This document shows, piece after piece, positions 1 to 9,064 of a DNA stretch of 64,000 nucleotides. This stretch comes from Streptomyces sp. NBC_01214 (GTDB lineage Bacteria > Actinomycetota > Actinomycetes > Streptomycetales > Streptomycetaceae). Location of the stretch: positions 1,488,001 to 1,552,000 of the forward strand of contig NZ_JAPEOS010000003.1 in NCBI RefSeq assembly GCF_026340975.1. Direction: 5' to 3'. Every line of letters starts with the position of its first letter. The stretch's first letter is position 1. The notes beneath the pieces are model-generated. The model was not told where the DNA came from, searched no databases, and worked only from the letters and a program-made list of their open reading frames with translations. Position numbers and translations under genes: made by a program.

Positions 1-1695
1 GTCGTTGCGCTGGGCGACCTTGCGCCCGAGGGCGTCGTACTTGAAGTGCTGGGGCCGCCCGGTGGCGTCGCGGCCCGAGCTGACCTGGTCGAGGTTGTCG
101 TAGGTGAACTCGGCCGAGCCCAGATCGGGGTCGACGGCGGTCTTCTGGTTGCCGCGCACGTCGTAGGCGTACGTGGTGTCGCGCCAGGTCATCGGGCTGC
201 TGGTGGTCAGGGCGTGCTGCGGCTTGACGGTGCGGCCCAGCGCGTCGACCGTGGTCTTGACCGCCTTGCTGCCTTGTAGCGGCGTCGGGTTGGCGCCGGC
301 CGACATGGCCGTGCGGGTCAGGACCCAGTCGCCTCCGTACTCCGTCGTGGTCGAGTAGGGGGTTTGCGTCGCGTCGCTGTACAGGTTGGTCGAACGTACG
401 GTGCGGCCCAGGCCGTCATAGGCGGTCTGCGTGGAGCTGGGAATGTGGAAGGCGGTCTCCGGGACGAAGACCTTCTTCTAGGGCTCGCCCTGCGCGTAGT
501 AGCTGTTGTCGACCTGGCGGGCGGTGCCGTTGGCGCTGTAGTGGGTGTCGACGACCAGGCGCCCGCCGCCGAGGGCCTCCGTCTGGTTCTGCCGCGGGCG
601 CAGCAGTCCGTCGAAGAGGCCAAGGCGGTCTCGTACGTTCCGTTGTCACGCAGGGTCCTGCTCGTGACGACGGTCGGCTCGTGTTCGCTGACCTGGTACT
701 CGAACTTGTACGTCCGTTGGCGTCGGTGGCCTCCAGCGCGCTGCCGCGGCCGGGGTCGACCTTGCTGGTCGTGGTGTGGCCGAGCGCGTTGGTCCTCGTC
801 ACGCTGAACGGGGTGCCCATGGGCGGGTCGAAGGAGGTGGACGTCGGGTTGCCCGCCGCGTCGAGGACCTTGACGACACGGCCTGTGGAGTCGTACTCGG
901 TGCGGTTGGTGGTGACCCATCCGGTGCCGGCCCCGTTGAGGGTGTCGACCTGGACGGGGTTGCCCTTGACCGGCGCGACGCCGAAGGCGTTCAGCGCGTC
1001 GTAGGCGGTGCGGGCGTCGGCGAGCACGGTTCCGGTGGCGGTCTGGGTGCGGTCGCCGGCCGTGCTGCGTACCTGATGGGTGAGGCCGATCAGGTGCGCC
1101 GCCGTGTTGTGGACGTAGCTGGAGGTGGAGCAGGTCACCTCCTCGGTCGTCCAGCCCGTGCCGTTGGAACTGAGCGTCTCCTTCTGGCTGCTCGTCGGCA
1201 GACCGTAGGTCGCGTCGTAGGTGTTCCGGATCCGGGAGAGGAAGGTCCTGCCGCCGCTGACGGCCTGGATCTTCTCGGTGCGCTCGGTGCCGGTGCGGTA
1301 CGCCTTCAGGTCGGTCGTACCGGGCCGGGGGAGGGAGCCGTCTCCTTGCTCGTCGGCCACGTCAGCTCGCGCGAGTCGACGGTGCCGTCGGCCTTCGTGT
1401 AGGCGATCGACTCGGCGTCGAGGCCCTGGAGACTGGGCAGGCCCTCGCTCAGGTCCTGGGTGCCGGTGGAGTCCTTGACGAAGACCTTCGCGCGGCCGCC
1501 GTCCCCGGACATGCCGCGGAAGAAGCGGATCCGGTTCTGCGACTGCTCGGTGGCGTCCGGCTTGCCCGTGTTCCCGGTGACGCCCTTGCGGATCAGTACC
1601 GAGGCGTAGCCGCGCCACTGGTTGTAGGTGCGCAGCTCGGGCTTGGAGAACTCGGGTCGCGGTACCGGCCCGGCCTCCGCGCTGCGGGGGCCGGG
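1..1695 (-). pseudogene. RHS/YD-repeat protein remnant (decayed, runs off the left edge)
   Basis: The minus strand encodes recognisable YD/RHS repeat sequence (for example TYNQWRGYASVL near 1640, RTEYDSTGRVVKVLDAAGN near 880, AYDVRGNQKTAVDPDLG near 150), but not in one frame. Reading leftward, the frame shifts near 1330, near 715 and near 610, and an in-frame TAG sits at 478-480. The conserved sequence begins abruptly around 1690 with no start codon, signal peptide or ribosome site, so the 5' part of what is normally a very large secreted gene is missing. Intact RHS proteins act as polymorphic toxins or wall-associated proteins. This copy cannot make one. Sequencing error could explain a single shift but hardly all of them together with the missing 5' end. 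Confidence 0.85.
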
Positions 1696-1731
1696 CCGGG
1701 CTTCAGGCGATCGAGCGCTCAGGTGGGCGTG

Positions 1732-4700
1732 TCAGCTCACCTGGAGGGTGACGTCGTCCACGACGAAGGAGGTCTGCAGGGACTGGTCCTCCGTGCCGTT
1801 GAACTTCAGGGTGACGGTCTGCCCGGCGAACTGCGAGAGGTCGTAGGACTTCTCCACGTAGCCGGAGTTCGCGTTCAGGTTGGAGAGGGTCTCCAGCGTC
1901 TGGCCGGCCACCGAGACGGTGAACCGGTCGTAGACGACGTTCTCGTCCTCGTCCGTGTCGATGTGGAGGAAGAAGCCGAGCCGGTACGTGGAGCAGCCCG
2001 ACGGGATGGTCAGCGTCTGCGCGGCGCTGTCCGTGTGCGTGGACCCGTACCCGGTCAGCCACGCCTTGTAGCTGCCGCCGTGCGGGGTCTGGCCGGACTG
2101 GTTGGTGATGACACCGGCGGTCGCGCTCCACGGACTGGAGCCGTTCTCGAAGCCGCCGTTGACCACGAGCTGGCGCGGTGTGCAGGAGCCGCCACCGGTG
2201 ACGGTGAGGGTGTAGGTGGTGGTGTGGCTGACGGTGCCGGCGCCGGTGACCGTCAGGGTGTAGCTGCCGGGCGCGGTGCCCGCGCCGACCTGGAGCGACA
2301 GCGTCGAGGAGCTGCCGGACTGGACGGACGTCGGGCTGAGCGTCGCGGTGACACCGGCCGGCGCGCCGGAGACGGAGAGCGCGACGGTCTGGGCGGCGCC
2401 GCTCACGGTGGCCGTGTTGACCGTGGCGGAAGCGGAACCGCCGGGGGCCGCGCTGCCCGCGGACGGGCTGACGCCGATGGAGAAGTCCTGTGCGGGGGTC
2501 TCACCGCCGACCGCCTGCTTCCAGACGGCGTAGGCGACGCCGTCGGCGCTGCGGTTCAGCACCGTGGCGTTGATGTTGTTCGTGGTGTCGCAGGAGCTGT
2601 GGTAGCAGGGGTCGTAGGCGGCGTTGGCCGTGCCGCCCCACTTCGTGGCCTGCGCCGAGGTCTTGCGGGCGCTGGCCCCGGCCGCGTAGCCGGAGGTGGG
2701 GATACCGGCCTGCTGGAAGGAGTAGTCGTCGCTGCGGCCCTGGCCCTCGGTGTTCTCCTCGGGCGCCAGGTTCAGGGAGGTCCAGTACGCCTTCAGCGGG
2801 GCGGCGGTGGTGGAGTTGACGTTGTTGATGAAGTAGCCGCCGTTGGTGGAGCCCACCATGTCGAAGTTGTAGTAGCCCTTGATGGCGCTGCGCTGGGCGC
2901 TGCTCAGCTGGTTGACGTAGAACTCGGAGCCGTTGAGGCCCTGTTCCTCGTCGGTCCACCAGGCGAAGCGCACGTGCTTGGTCATCGTCGGGTTCTTCTG
3001 GGCGAGGACGAGGGCGTTCTCCAACAGCGTCGCGGAGCCCGAGCCGTTGTCGTTGATGCCGGGGCCGGCCGAGACGCCGTCGAGGTGCGCGCCGAACATG
3101 ACGGTCTGGTCGGCGGGGCCGCCCGGCCAGTCGGCGATCAGGTTGTTCGACGGGTAGGTGCAGGAGGTGCAGTTCTGCTCGGTGACGGTGTAACCGGCCG
3201 CCTGCAGCTTGCCCTTCACGTACGCCAGCGACTGGGTGTAGCCGGCGCTGCCCGCACGGCGGTGGCCGCCGTTCTGGCTCGCGATGGTGTTGAACTGGGT
3301 CAGGTGCGCCTGAACCTTGGCGACGTCGATGTCCGGCGGGTCGTTGCCGGGCTGGGTCCCGCCGACGTTGAGCGAGTAGTCGACCGTGTGGGAGAGGGCC
3401 GCGCCCTGCCCCTTGACGACGACCGTGGACGCACCGGGAGCCGCGTTGGCCGTGGCGGTCAGGGTGAGCACCGAGGACTGGCCGGACTGCACGGTGGCCG
3501 GGTTGAAGGAGGCGCTCACGCCGGCCGGCAGGCCGGAGGCGGTCAGCGTCACCGACTGGGCGTTGCCCGTGGTGACCGCGGTGCCGACCGTGGTGGTGAC
3601 GGAACCGCCCTGCTGGACGGTGCCCGAGGAGGGGCTCAGCGACATGGAGAAGTCGTTGTTCTGGCCGCTCGGGGTACAGGTCGGGTCGGCGGTCTGGGCG
3701 GGCACGCTGATCGCGTCCCAGGCCCCCTTGGTCTTGTTGAAGAGGTCACAGGTGGCGTCGAGCGACTTGGCGGAACTCAGCGTCGCCGTCCGGTACTTCT
3801 TGTAGGACATGCCGCTGGTCTTGAGCAGCATGCCGCCGTAGAAGATCTTGCCGGCGTTCTGCACGCCCACCCCGGTCAGGGTGGTGCCGTTGCAGGTGCT
3901 GCTGCTCGGCTTGCCGCCGCCGGGGCTGGTGCCCTCGGCCAGCAGGTAGAACCAGTGGTTCAGGGGGCCGGCCGCCGCGTGCACCTCGGTGCCGGGTATC
4001 GCGGAGCTGTAGCAGGCCGGGTCGTTGTTGACGGCCGGCGGGTTGTACATGTTCCGGATCGGGCCCCGGCCCTGGAGGTTGATGACCTCGCCGACCGTGT
4101 AGTCGGGGGTGTCGTACGGGGCCGGCTCGTTGGCGAAGGCCTCGGTCAGCGCGCCGAAGATGTCGCCGGTGGCCTCGCCGAGCCCGGACTCCTGGCCGCT
4201 GGTGCCGCCCGGGGTGTTGGAGTCGATCGCGTGCCCGTACTCGTGGGCCACCACGTCGATCCCGGCGATCCACTCGCCCGCGCTGTTGCGCCCGATGGTG
4301 ACCGAGCTGCCGTCCCAGTAGGCGTTGAGGTCGCTCAGGCCCACCTTGGCGGGGAAGCTGCGGCCGTTGCCGCTGACGCCGTTGCGGCCCAGCCACTGGG
4401 AGAGCATGTCCCACTGCTTCTGCGCAGCGAACATCAGGTCGACGCAGCCGGTCTCCTTGCTCGTGGGGTTGCCGGTGCCCCAGGAGTCGGAGGACTTCGA
4501 GAAGACCGTGCCGGTGCTGTAGTCCGCACAGCTCAGGCCGGTCCGGACCGGGTCGCGCAGCGTGTACGTGGAGCCCGAGTTGGTGGTGTCGATGGTGACC
4601 GGGCCCGGCCCGTTCCACTTGCTGTTGCCGGTGCCCGCGACCACCTCGTCGTAGCTGTCGACGAAGGCGCCCGTCCGCGCGTCCACGAAGACGTGCAGCC

Positions 4701-5241
4701 TGCTCGGCGCGGTCTTCGTCCGGCCGACCAGCACGGTCTCCCACGCCAGCACCGGCTGGTCGTCCTTGAGGCGGACGACGAGCCGGCTGCTCTCGACCTT
4801 GTCGACCGAGGCCAGCTTCGCCCGCGAGGTCGACTCGGCGTCCTTCGCGGAAACCGACGCCCGGGTGGAGACGTCGATGCGCACGGAGGAGGCGGACTGG
4901 AGGGCCCGCACCTTGCCGGTGCCGTCCGCGAGCACGACCGCGTCGCCGCCGACGACCGGCAGGCCGCGGTAACTGCGCTCGTACGAGACGGAGTAGAGGT
5001 CCTTCACCCAGGGGGTGACGAGACGTCGTTCGTACTGTTCCTGGGAGGAGTTGACCAGGGAGTCCAGGCCGCTGTCGACGGCCTGGTCGGCGGCCGCGAC
5101 CGCACGTGCGGCCGGTGTGTCCTTCTGGGACGGGGAGGGCTGCGCCGGCTGCGCCGCCGATGCCGTCCCGGCCAGAGCGCCGGCGAGGCTCGCGGTCAGC
5201 GCCATCGCTGCCACGGCCGCCGTCCATCTGCTGGGATGCAA
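1732..5241 (-). CDS. secreted two-enzyme protease: M4 thermolysin-like endopeptidase fused to M28 aminopeptidase
   Basis: A 1169-residue secreted protein. The start is TTG at 5241, chosen because GGAG lies six bases upstream and because it gives a clean signal peptide (Arg at residue 5, hydrophobic core, cleavage near TASA/AQP at about residue 30). A propeptide of the FTP type follows (about 40-200). Next is an M4 metallopeptidase with HEYGH at 333-337 and the downstream Glu region expected for thermolysin. An Ig-like module (about 595-690) precedes an M28 aminopeptidase with H719xD721, D731 in GINDNGSG and E765/E766 in TDEEQG, all zinc or catalytic positions of the Streptomyces griseus aminopeptidase type. 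A second Ig-like module and a C-terminal jelly-roll-like domain beginning VVNGGFENG follow. Both catalytic centres look intact. It probably combines endo- and exoproteolysis outside the cell. It is divergent from a LysR gene 141 bp away. Confidence 0.9.
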   Translation of the reverse strand: MHPSRWTAAVAAMALTASLAGALAGTASAAQPAQPSPSQKDTPAARAVAAADQAVDSGLDSLVNSSQEQYERRLVTPWVKDLYSVSYERSYRGLPVVGGDAVVLADGTGKVRALQSASSVRIDVSTRASVSAKDAESTSRAKLASVDKVESSRLVVRLKDDQPVLAWETVLVGRTKTAPSRLHVFVDARTGAFVDSYDEVVAGTGNSKWNGPGPVTIDTTNSGSTYTLRDPVRTGLSCADYSTGTVFSKSSDSWGTGNPTSKETGCVDLMFAAQKQWDMLSQWLGRNGVSGNGRSFPAKVGLSDLNAYWDGSSVTIGRNSAGEWIAGIDVVAHEYGHAIDSNTPGGTSGQESGLGEATGDIFGALTEAFANEPAPYDTPDYTVGEVINLQGRGPIRNMYNPPAVNNDPACYSSAIPGTEVHAAAGPLNHWFYLLAEGTSPGGGKPSSSTCNGTTLTGVGVQNAGKIFYGGMLLKTSGMSYKKYRTATLSSAKSLDATCDLFNKTKGAWDAISVPAQTADPTCTPSGQNNDFSMSLSPSSGTVQQGGSVTTTVGTAVTTGNAQSVTLTASGLPAGVSASFNPATVQSGQSSVLTLTATANAAPGASTVVVKGQGAALSHTVDYSLNVGGTQPGNDPPDIDVAKVQAHLTQFNTIASQNGGHRRAGSAGYTQSLAYVKGKLQAAGYTVTEQNCTSCTYPSNNLIADWPGGPADQTVMFGAHLDGVSAGPGINDNGSGSATLLENALVLAQKNPTMTKHVRFAWWTDEEQGLNGSEFYVNQLSSAQRSAIKGYYNFDMVGSTNGGYFINNVNSTTAAPLKAYWTSLNLAPEENTEGQGRSDDYSFQQAGIPTSGYAAGASARKTSAQATKWGGTANAAYDPCYHSSCDTTNNINATVLNRSADGVAYAVWKQAVGGETPAQDFSIGVSPSAGSAAPGGSASATVNTATVSGAAQTVALSVSGAPAGVTATLSPTSVQSGSSSTLSLQVGAGTAPGSYTLTVTGAGTVSHTTTYTLTVTGGGSCTPRQLVVNGGFENGSSPWSATAGVITNQSGQTPHGGSYKAWLTGYGSTHTDSAAQTLTIPSGCSTYRLGFFLHIDTDEDENVVYDRFTVSVAGQTLETLSNLNANSGYVEKSYDLSQFAGQTVTLKFNGTEDQSLQTSFVVDDVTLQVS

Positions 5242-5382
5242 CGTCCACTCCGATCGTGGGGGGTCGGGGATGAGTGTCGTTCGCGGCCGAGTATGAGCGT
5301 GAACATGACGAGATTGGGACATCTCGGGGGGCATAAGGTCCGCGTTATGGTGCCGCGGCGGCCCGACTCGTACGCTGCCCGG

Positions 5383-6342
5383 ATGCAGCTGGAGTTGAGG
5401 CATCTGCAAGCCGTTTGCCGGATAGCGGAGGCGGGCAGCCTGGGGGGCGCGGCGAGGCGGCTCGGAGTGTCCCAGCCCGCACTTTCAGCCCAGCTGCGCC
5501 GCATCGAACGCGTCACCGGGGGCGAGCTCTTCGTGCGGGGCCGCAGTGGGGTGGAGCCCACGGCACTGGGCCAGTTCGTGCTGGCCAAGGCGCGTCGCGT
5601 GCTCAGCGAGATGGACGCGTTGGGAGCGCAGGCGCGCGCCATGTCGACCGGCGGCCCGTTGCGGCTGGGCTGCATCATGCTCGTGCTGCTCGACGGCCTC
5701 CTCGCCCAGACCGACCTGTCCATGTCAGGCCGGGAGATAGCCGTGGACCTGGAGGATTCGGTCACCGTCCTGGCCCGGATGCTCGGCGCCGGACGCTACG
5801 ACGCCATCGTGTACGGGGAGGTCAACGACCACGAGGTGCCGCTGCCGGAAGGAACCCTGGCCAGGACGCTGATCCCGAAGGAGCCGTTCTGCATACGGCT
5901 GTCCGCCGCGCACCCCCTCGCGGGCCTGGACCGCATCGAACTGGCCGACCTGGCCGGGGAGTCGTGGATGACACTGGTGGAGGACGACGACGGCGGCCCC
6001 GAGGCGCTCGTCACCGCTTGCGCGAAGGCCGGATTCAGTCCCTCACTGCGCTACCGGATCACCGACCGCAAGATGCAGCACGACCTGATCGCCGCGGGAC
6101 GCGCGGTCGCGCTCAGCCAGCCGACGGCCCCGTCGGGGGAGGGCACGGTGATGCGCCCGCTCGTCGGCACCCCCATCATCGGCCGCATCCGCCTCGCGTG
6201 GAGCCGTGCGGCGCTCTCGGCGGGGCAGGCGGAACTGCTCTACCGGGCCGCGGCCCGCGCCTACCTGGCCAACGTGGACAACAACCCCTTCCACAAGGTG
6301 TGGTGGGACGCCCATCCGGAAGTGCATCCGGTGCTCGACTGA
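5383..6342 (+). CDS. LysR-family transcriptional regulator
   Basis: A protein of 319 residues, the usual LysR length. The N-terminal winged helix-turn-helix covers residues 3-60 (LRHLQAVCRIAEAGSLGGAA, then LGVSQPALSAQLRRIE). It is followed by a linker helix and a LysR substrate-binding domain (about 90-290). The ATG at 5383 is used because the HTH starts immediately after it, as in the family. An upstream in-frame ATG at 5347 would add 12 poorly conserved residues. It is transcribed away from the M4/M28 protease, and LysR proteins commonly control the divergent neighbour, so the protease gene is the first candidate target. The effector cannot be read from the sequence. Confidence 0.9.
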   Translation: MQLELRHLQAVCRIAEAGSLGGAARRLGVSQPALSAQLRRIERVTGGELFVRGRSGVEPTALGQFVLAKARRVLSEMDALGAQARAMSTGGPLRLGCIMLVLLDGLLAQTDLSMSGREIAVDLEDSVTVLARMLGAGRYDAIVYGEVNDHEVPLPEGTLARTLIPKEPFCIRLSAAHPLAGLDRIELADLAGESWMTLVEDDDGGPEALVTACAKAGFSPSLRYRITDRKMQHDLIAAGRAVALSQPTAPSGEGTVMRPLVGTPIIGRIRLAWSRAALSAGQAELLYRAAARAYLANVDNNPFHKVWWDAHPEVHPVLD

Positions 6343-6382
6343 CCGGTGGGCAGCCAGCTCCGGCGGCGTTCAGCAACGGTGG

Positions 6383-6430
6383 GGTCAGTTCCAGCCGTGG
6401 TCAGTTCCGGCGGTGGTCAGCTCCGGCGGT
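6383..6430. repeat. three 16-bp tandem repeats spanning a stop codon
   Basis: Three head-to-tail units of the form ggtcagttccggcggt lie at 6383-6398, 6399-6414 and 6415-6430, with one to three mismatches between units. The last unit contains the stop codon of the methyltransferase gene read on the minus strand (6417-6419). The pattern looks like replication slippage. No function is evident. Confidence 0.7.
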
Positions 6431-7247
6431 GGGCCGTCAGCAGCAGATACTCCCACTCCATGGCCCCGTCCACCGTGTGCTCGGCGGCGAGGGCGTCGAG
6501 CGCCGCGTCCAGCTCGGCGACCTTGTCCGGATCGCCGGCGACGGCGCGGTAGACGGCGACGGTGGGCCCGTAGCAGGCCTTGAAGAACTCCCGGAAGTCC
6601 GTGGGCCCCGTGAAGCGGTCCACGCGCACCGTCCGGCGACGGGAGTCCACGTCGGTGACCGCGTCGCCGAGCAACTCGTGCACGTGTTCCTCCTCCCCCC
6701 ACAGCGGGGGCGGCTGGGCCCCGGGCGGCGGCGGGGGAGCGTACGGCTTCATCGTGGCGAACATCCGGCCCACGAAGCCCTGCGGGGTCCAGTTGATCAG
6801 CCCGACCGTGCCGCCGGAGCGGCAGACGCGCAGCATCTCCTCGGCGGCGGGCCGGTGGTGCGGGGCGAACATGATGCCGACGCAGGACATCACGACGTCG
6901 AACTCGCCGTCGGCGAAGGGCAGGTGCTCGGCGTCCGCCTCCTGCCACTCCAGCGCGGCCCCGCGTACGGCGGCCAGGTGCCGGCCGATCTCCAGCAGTT
7001 CGGGAGTGAGGTCGGACGCCACCACGTCGGCCCCCGCCAGGGCGGCCGGGATGGCGGCGTTGCCCGAGCCCGCCGCGATGTCGAGCACCCGGTCGCCGCG
7101 CTGTACGCCGCACTCCTTCACGAGCACGGCCCCCAGATCCGGAATGACGTGGGAGGCCACCGACTGGTAGTCGCCCAGCGCCCACATCGCGCGGTGCCGG
7201 GCCTTCAGAGTGCGGTCCGCCTGGGCCGCATCGCTCGCCTCGGTCAT
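6417..7247 (-). CDS. class I SAM-dependent methyltransferase
   Basis: A protein of 276 residues with the SAM-binding motif I VLDIAAGSGNAAIPAA at about residues 54-69 and the following acidic residue in DVVASDLTPE. Later motifs are EADAEHLPF and FDVVMSCVGIMFAPHH, the pattern of UbiE/COQ5-like methyltransferases (Methyltransf_11/25). AAGGAC lies about seven bases before the ATG. A proline run (PPPPPG) interrupts the C-terminal half, probably in a surface loop. No pathway partner is adjacent, so the methyl acceptor is unknown. Confidence 0.85.
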   Translation of the reverse strand: MTEASDAAQADRTLKARHRAMWALGDYQSVASHVIPDLGAVLVKECGVQRGDRVLDIAAGSGNAAIPAALAGADVVASDLTPELLEIGRHLAAVRGAALEWQEADAEHLPFADGEFDVVMSCVGIMFAPHHRPAAEEMLRVCRSGGTVGLINWTPQGFVGRMFATMKPYAPPPPPGAQPPPLWGEEEHVHELLGDAVTDVDSRRRTVRVDRFTGPTDFREFFKACYGPTVAVYRAVAGDPDKVAELDAALDALAAEHTVDGAMEWEYLLLTAHRRS

Positions 7248-7368
7248 GACAGCCGTCCTTCAGGGCTCGGTGCAGCCCCTTCTCCGAGCATAGGTACGTT
7301 TCGTGGAACCGGCCCGTCGGCGGTCCCCCGGGCGCCCCTCCGGCGCCGGCGGGCCCGCACGGGCCGGC

Positions 7369-7599
7369 TCAGTCGCGCGACGCCAGCCGGCCGAAGTCGC
7401 GGGCGAAGCCCTCGCGGAAGCCGGGCCGCTCCAGGGCCCGCTCGAAGGCGAGCGCGGCCCGGGCGAGCGCGGCCTCGTTCTCCTGGGCGGTGGCGAGTTC
7501 GGCGAGGTACGCGCGCAGGCTCAGTCCGCGGTCCGCGGCGAGCACGCTGAGGCGGTCGTGCACATCGGTGTCGACCTCGACGGTGGTGGTGTCGGCCAT
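7369..7599 (-). CDS. ribbon-helix-helix (antitoxin-like) DNA-binding protein, orphan
   Basis: A 76-residue protein. The start is set at MADTTTVEVD because a TTTVEVD strand followed by a helix (VHDRLSVLAADRGLSLRAYL) is the ribbon-helix-helix fold of MetJ/Arc-type antitoxins and must lie at the N-terminus. The C-terminal half (ALARAALAFERALERPGFRE) is a charged helix that could bind a toxin. No PIN, RelE or Fic gene lies beside it. The downstream gene on the same strand is a methyltransferase 121 bp away. It is therefore an orphan antitoxin or a stand-alone regulator. Confidence 0.65.
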   Translation of the reverse strand: MADTTTVEVDTDVHDRLSVLAADRGLSLRAYLAELATAQENEAALARAALAFERALERPGFREGFARDFGRLASRD

Positions 7600-7655
7600 G
7601 CTCCGAGTATGCGCGCCCGGTGACCGGGCGGGGGCCCGTTCGGCGCAGGCGTGCA

Positions 7656-8490
7656 GCCTACGGGGAACGGGCCCCGGTACGGCCGGCCGTCCTCGCCGAC
7701 GACGGCCGCGGCTTCCCCGCGGACCCGTCACCGGGCCCGGGCGGTTTCGGCCTGCGCGGCCTGCGCGAACGCCTCGCCCCGCTCGGGGGCCGGGTCCAGG
7801 TCGAGGCCCCGTGTCCCGGCGCCCGCACCCGCACCTGCGCCCGCCTCCGTACCGGAAGGGCGGGCCGGACGAGGACGGCGGATTCCGCCGCCGGCGCGGT
7901 ACGGGTGTTGGTCGGGGACGACCAGGAGCTCGTCCGCGAGGGGATCGCCTCGATCCTCGGGATCCTGCCCGGCACGACCGTGATCGGGGCCGCCGTGGCC
8001 CACCACCCGGACGTGGTCGTCATGGACGGGGTATTCGCCGTTGCCGAACCGGCCGACCGCGCCCCCCGACTGCAAGGCGATCACGCTGACGATCTTCGAC
8101 GACGACGAGTACGTCGGCCGGGCCCTGGGGGCGGGCGCCATCGGCCACCTCCTGAAGAACCTGCCCTCGGCCGAACTGGCCGTCGCCGTACGCCCGGCAC
8201 GCGCGGGCGTGGCCCAGCTCGACGCCGCGGTGGCCCGCAGGCTCGCGGCCGGACCCTCCCGCCCGGCGCCCCCGACCCCCGCCCTCTCGGCGCTCACCGA
8301 GCGCGGACCGACGTACAGCGCCTGATCGCCACCGGCTCCACCGACCGCGAGATCGCGGGCCGCCTCTTCCTCAGCGAAGGCACGGTCAAGAACCACATCT
8401 CCCGCGTGCCGTCCCGCCCGGGCCTGCGCGACCGCACGCACGCCGCCGTCAACGCCCGCGACCAAAGCCCGCTCCAGGCCGTCCGCCCCT
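7656..8490 (+). pseudogene. decayed histidine kinase / LuxR-type response regulator pair
   Basis: The plus strand keeps the ATP-lid end of a NarL-type histidine kinase (VLADDGRGFPAD, then GGFGLRGLRERLAPLGGRVQ near 7680-7800) with no upstream kinase. A response regulator start follows (VRVLVGDDQELVREGI near 7900, VVVMDG near 8020). The frame shifts near 8065, where TIFDDDEYVGRALGAGAIGH continues in another frame, and shifts back near 8310, where the LuxR helix-turn-helix (STDREIAGRLFLSEGTVKNH) appears. Part of the receiver domain is also deleted. No functional two-component system can be made from this locus. Confidence 0.8.
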
Positions 8491-8492
8491 GC

Positions 8493-8948
8493 CTAGCTGC
8501 GGACGCGGCCGGAGAGCCAGGGCGTGAGCGAGGGGCCCCCGACCTTCTCCCGGTACGTCTCGTCACCGGGCAGGGGGACGGACAGCCAGTAGCCCGGCGG
8601 GAAGAACCGCCCCTTCACGAAGGCCAGTCCGCCGTAGACGGACCTCAGGAACGCGGGGACGGAATCCCGGGGGACGTCGTCGAATTCCACCCCGTCGACG
8701 GTGACCTTCGCGTCGTCCTCGGGGTAGATCCGCACGCTGACGGTCGGGCTGCCGCCCAGTTCGACGAACGCCTCGTGGGGCAGGGATCCGTCGGGGTCGA
8801 GGACGGCGAACGGGGCCGAGGAGGTCCGCCGCGACGTCTGGTCGGCGCCGATGTCGTCGGTGACGGACACGGCCAGCCGGTACTCGTCCGCGACGGCCCG
8901 TATCGCGGCGACGGCCGACTCGGTGGTCGGCAGGGAGGGATGAGTCAT
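8493..8948 (-). CDS. hypothetical protein
   Basis: A protein of 151 residues with normal Streptomyces codon use and no signal peptide or membrane segment. It is not recognised. It has an N-terminal helix (ESAVAAIRAVADEYRLAVSV), then alternating short strands (AFVELGGSPTVSVRIYPEDD) and an aromatic-rich end (KGRFFPPGYWLSVPLPGDE). The start at MTHPSL is preferred over an ATG eight codons upstream, because the intervening residues (MRCGIIEI) lack coding character, though neither has a strong ribosome site. It lies tail to tail with the decayed two-component genes. Size and composition would suit a small immunity or SUKH-like protein, but nothing proves that. Confidence 0.6.
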   Translation of the reverse strand: MTHPSLPTTESAVAAIRAVADEYRLAVSVTDDIGADQTSRRTSSAPFAVLDPDGSLPHEAFVELGGSPTVSVRIYPEDDAKVTVDGVEFDDVPRDSVPAFLRSVYGGLAFVKGRFFPPGYWLSVPLPGDETYREKVGGPSLTPWLSGRVRS

Positions 8949-9064
8949 GATCTCGATGATGCCGCACCGCACCGCCGGGACGTCCGGCTCCGCTCCTGCT
9001 CAACGCGCGTGCGAGGCACCGGATATGGTGGAAACGGCGCCGGAACGGAAGGGGAGGTGGCGAT

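Noticed and set aside
1723..5340. Long open frame on the plus strand antisense to the M4/M28 protease, running into the LysR gene
   Set aside because: It mirrors the protease codons, is rich in Arg, Gly and Ala without domains, and is open only because high third-position GC suppresses stops on the opposite strand.
6383..6430. CRISPR-like spacing of short repeats
   Set aside because: The three units are contiguous with no spacers and no cas genes are present.
7369..7599. Complete toxin-antitoxin module
   Set aside because: Only the ribbon-helix-helix part is seen; no toxin gene lies beside it.
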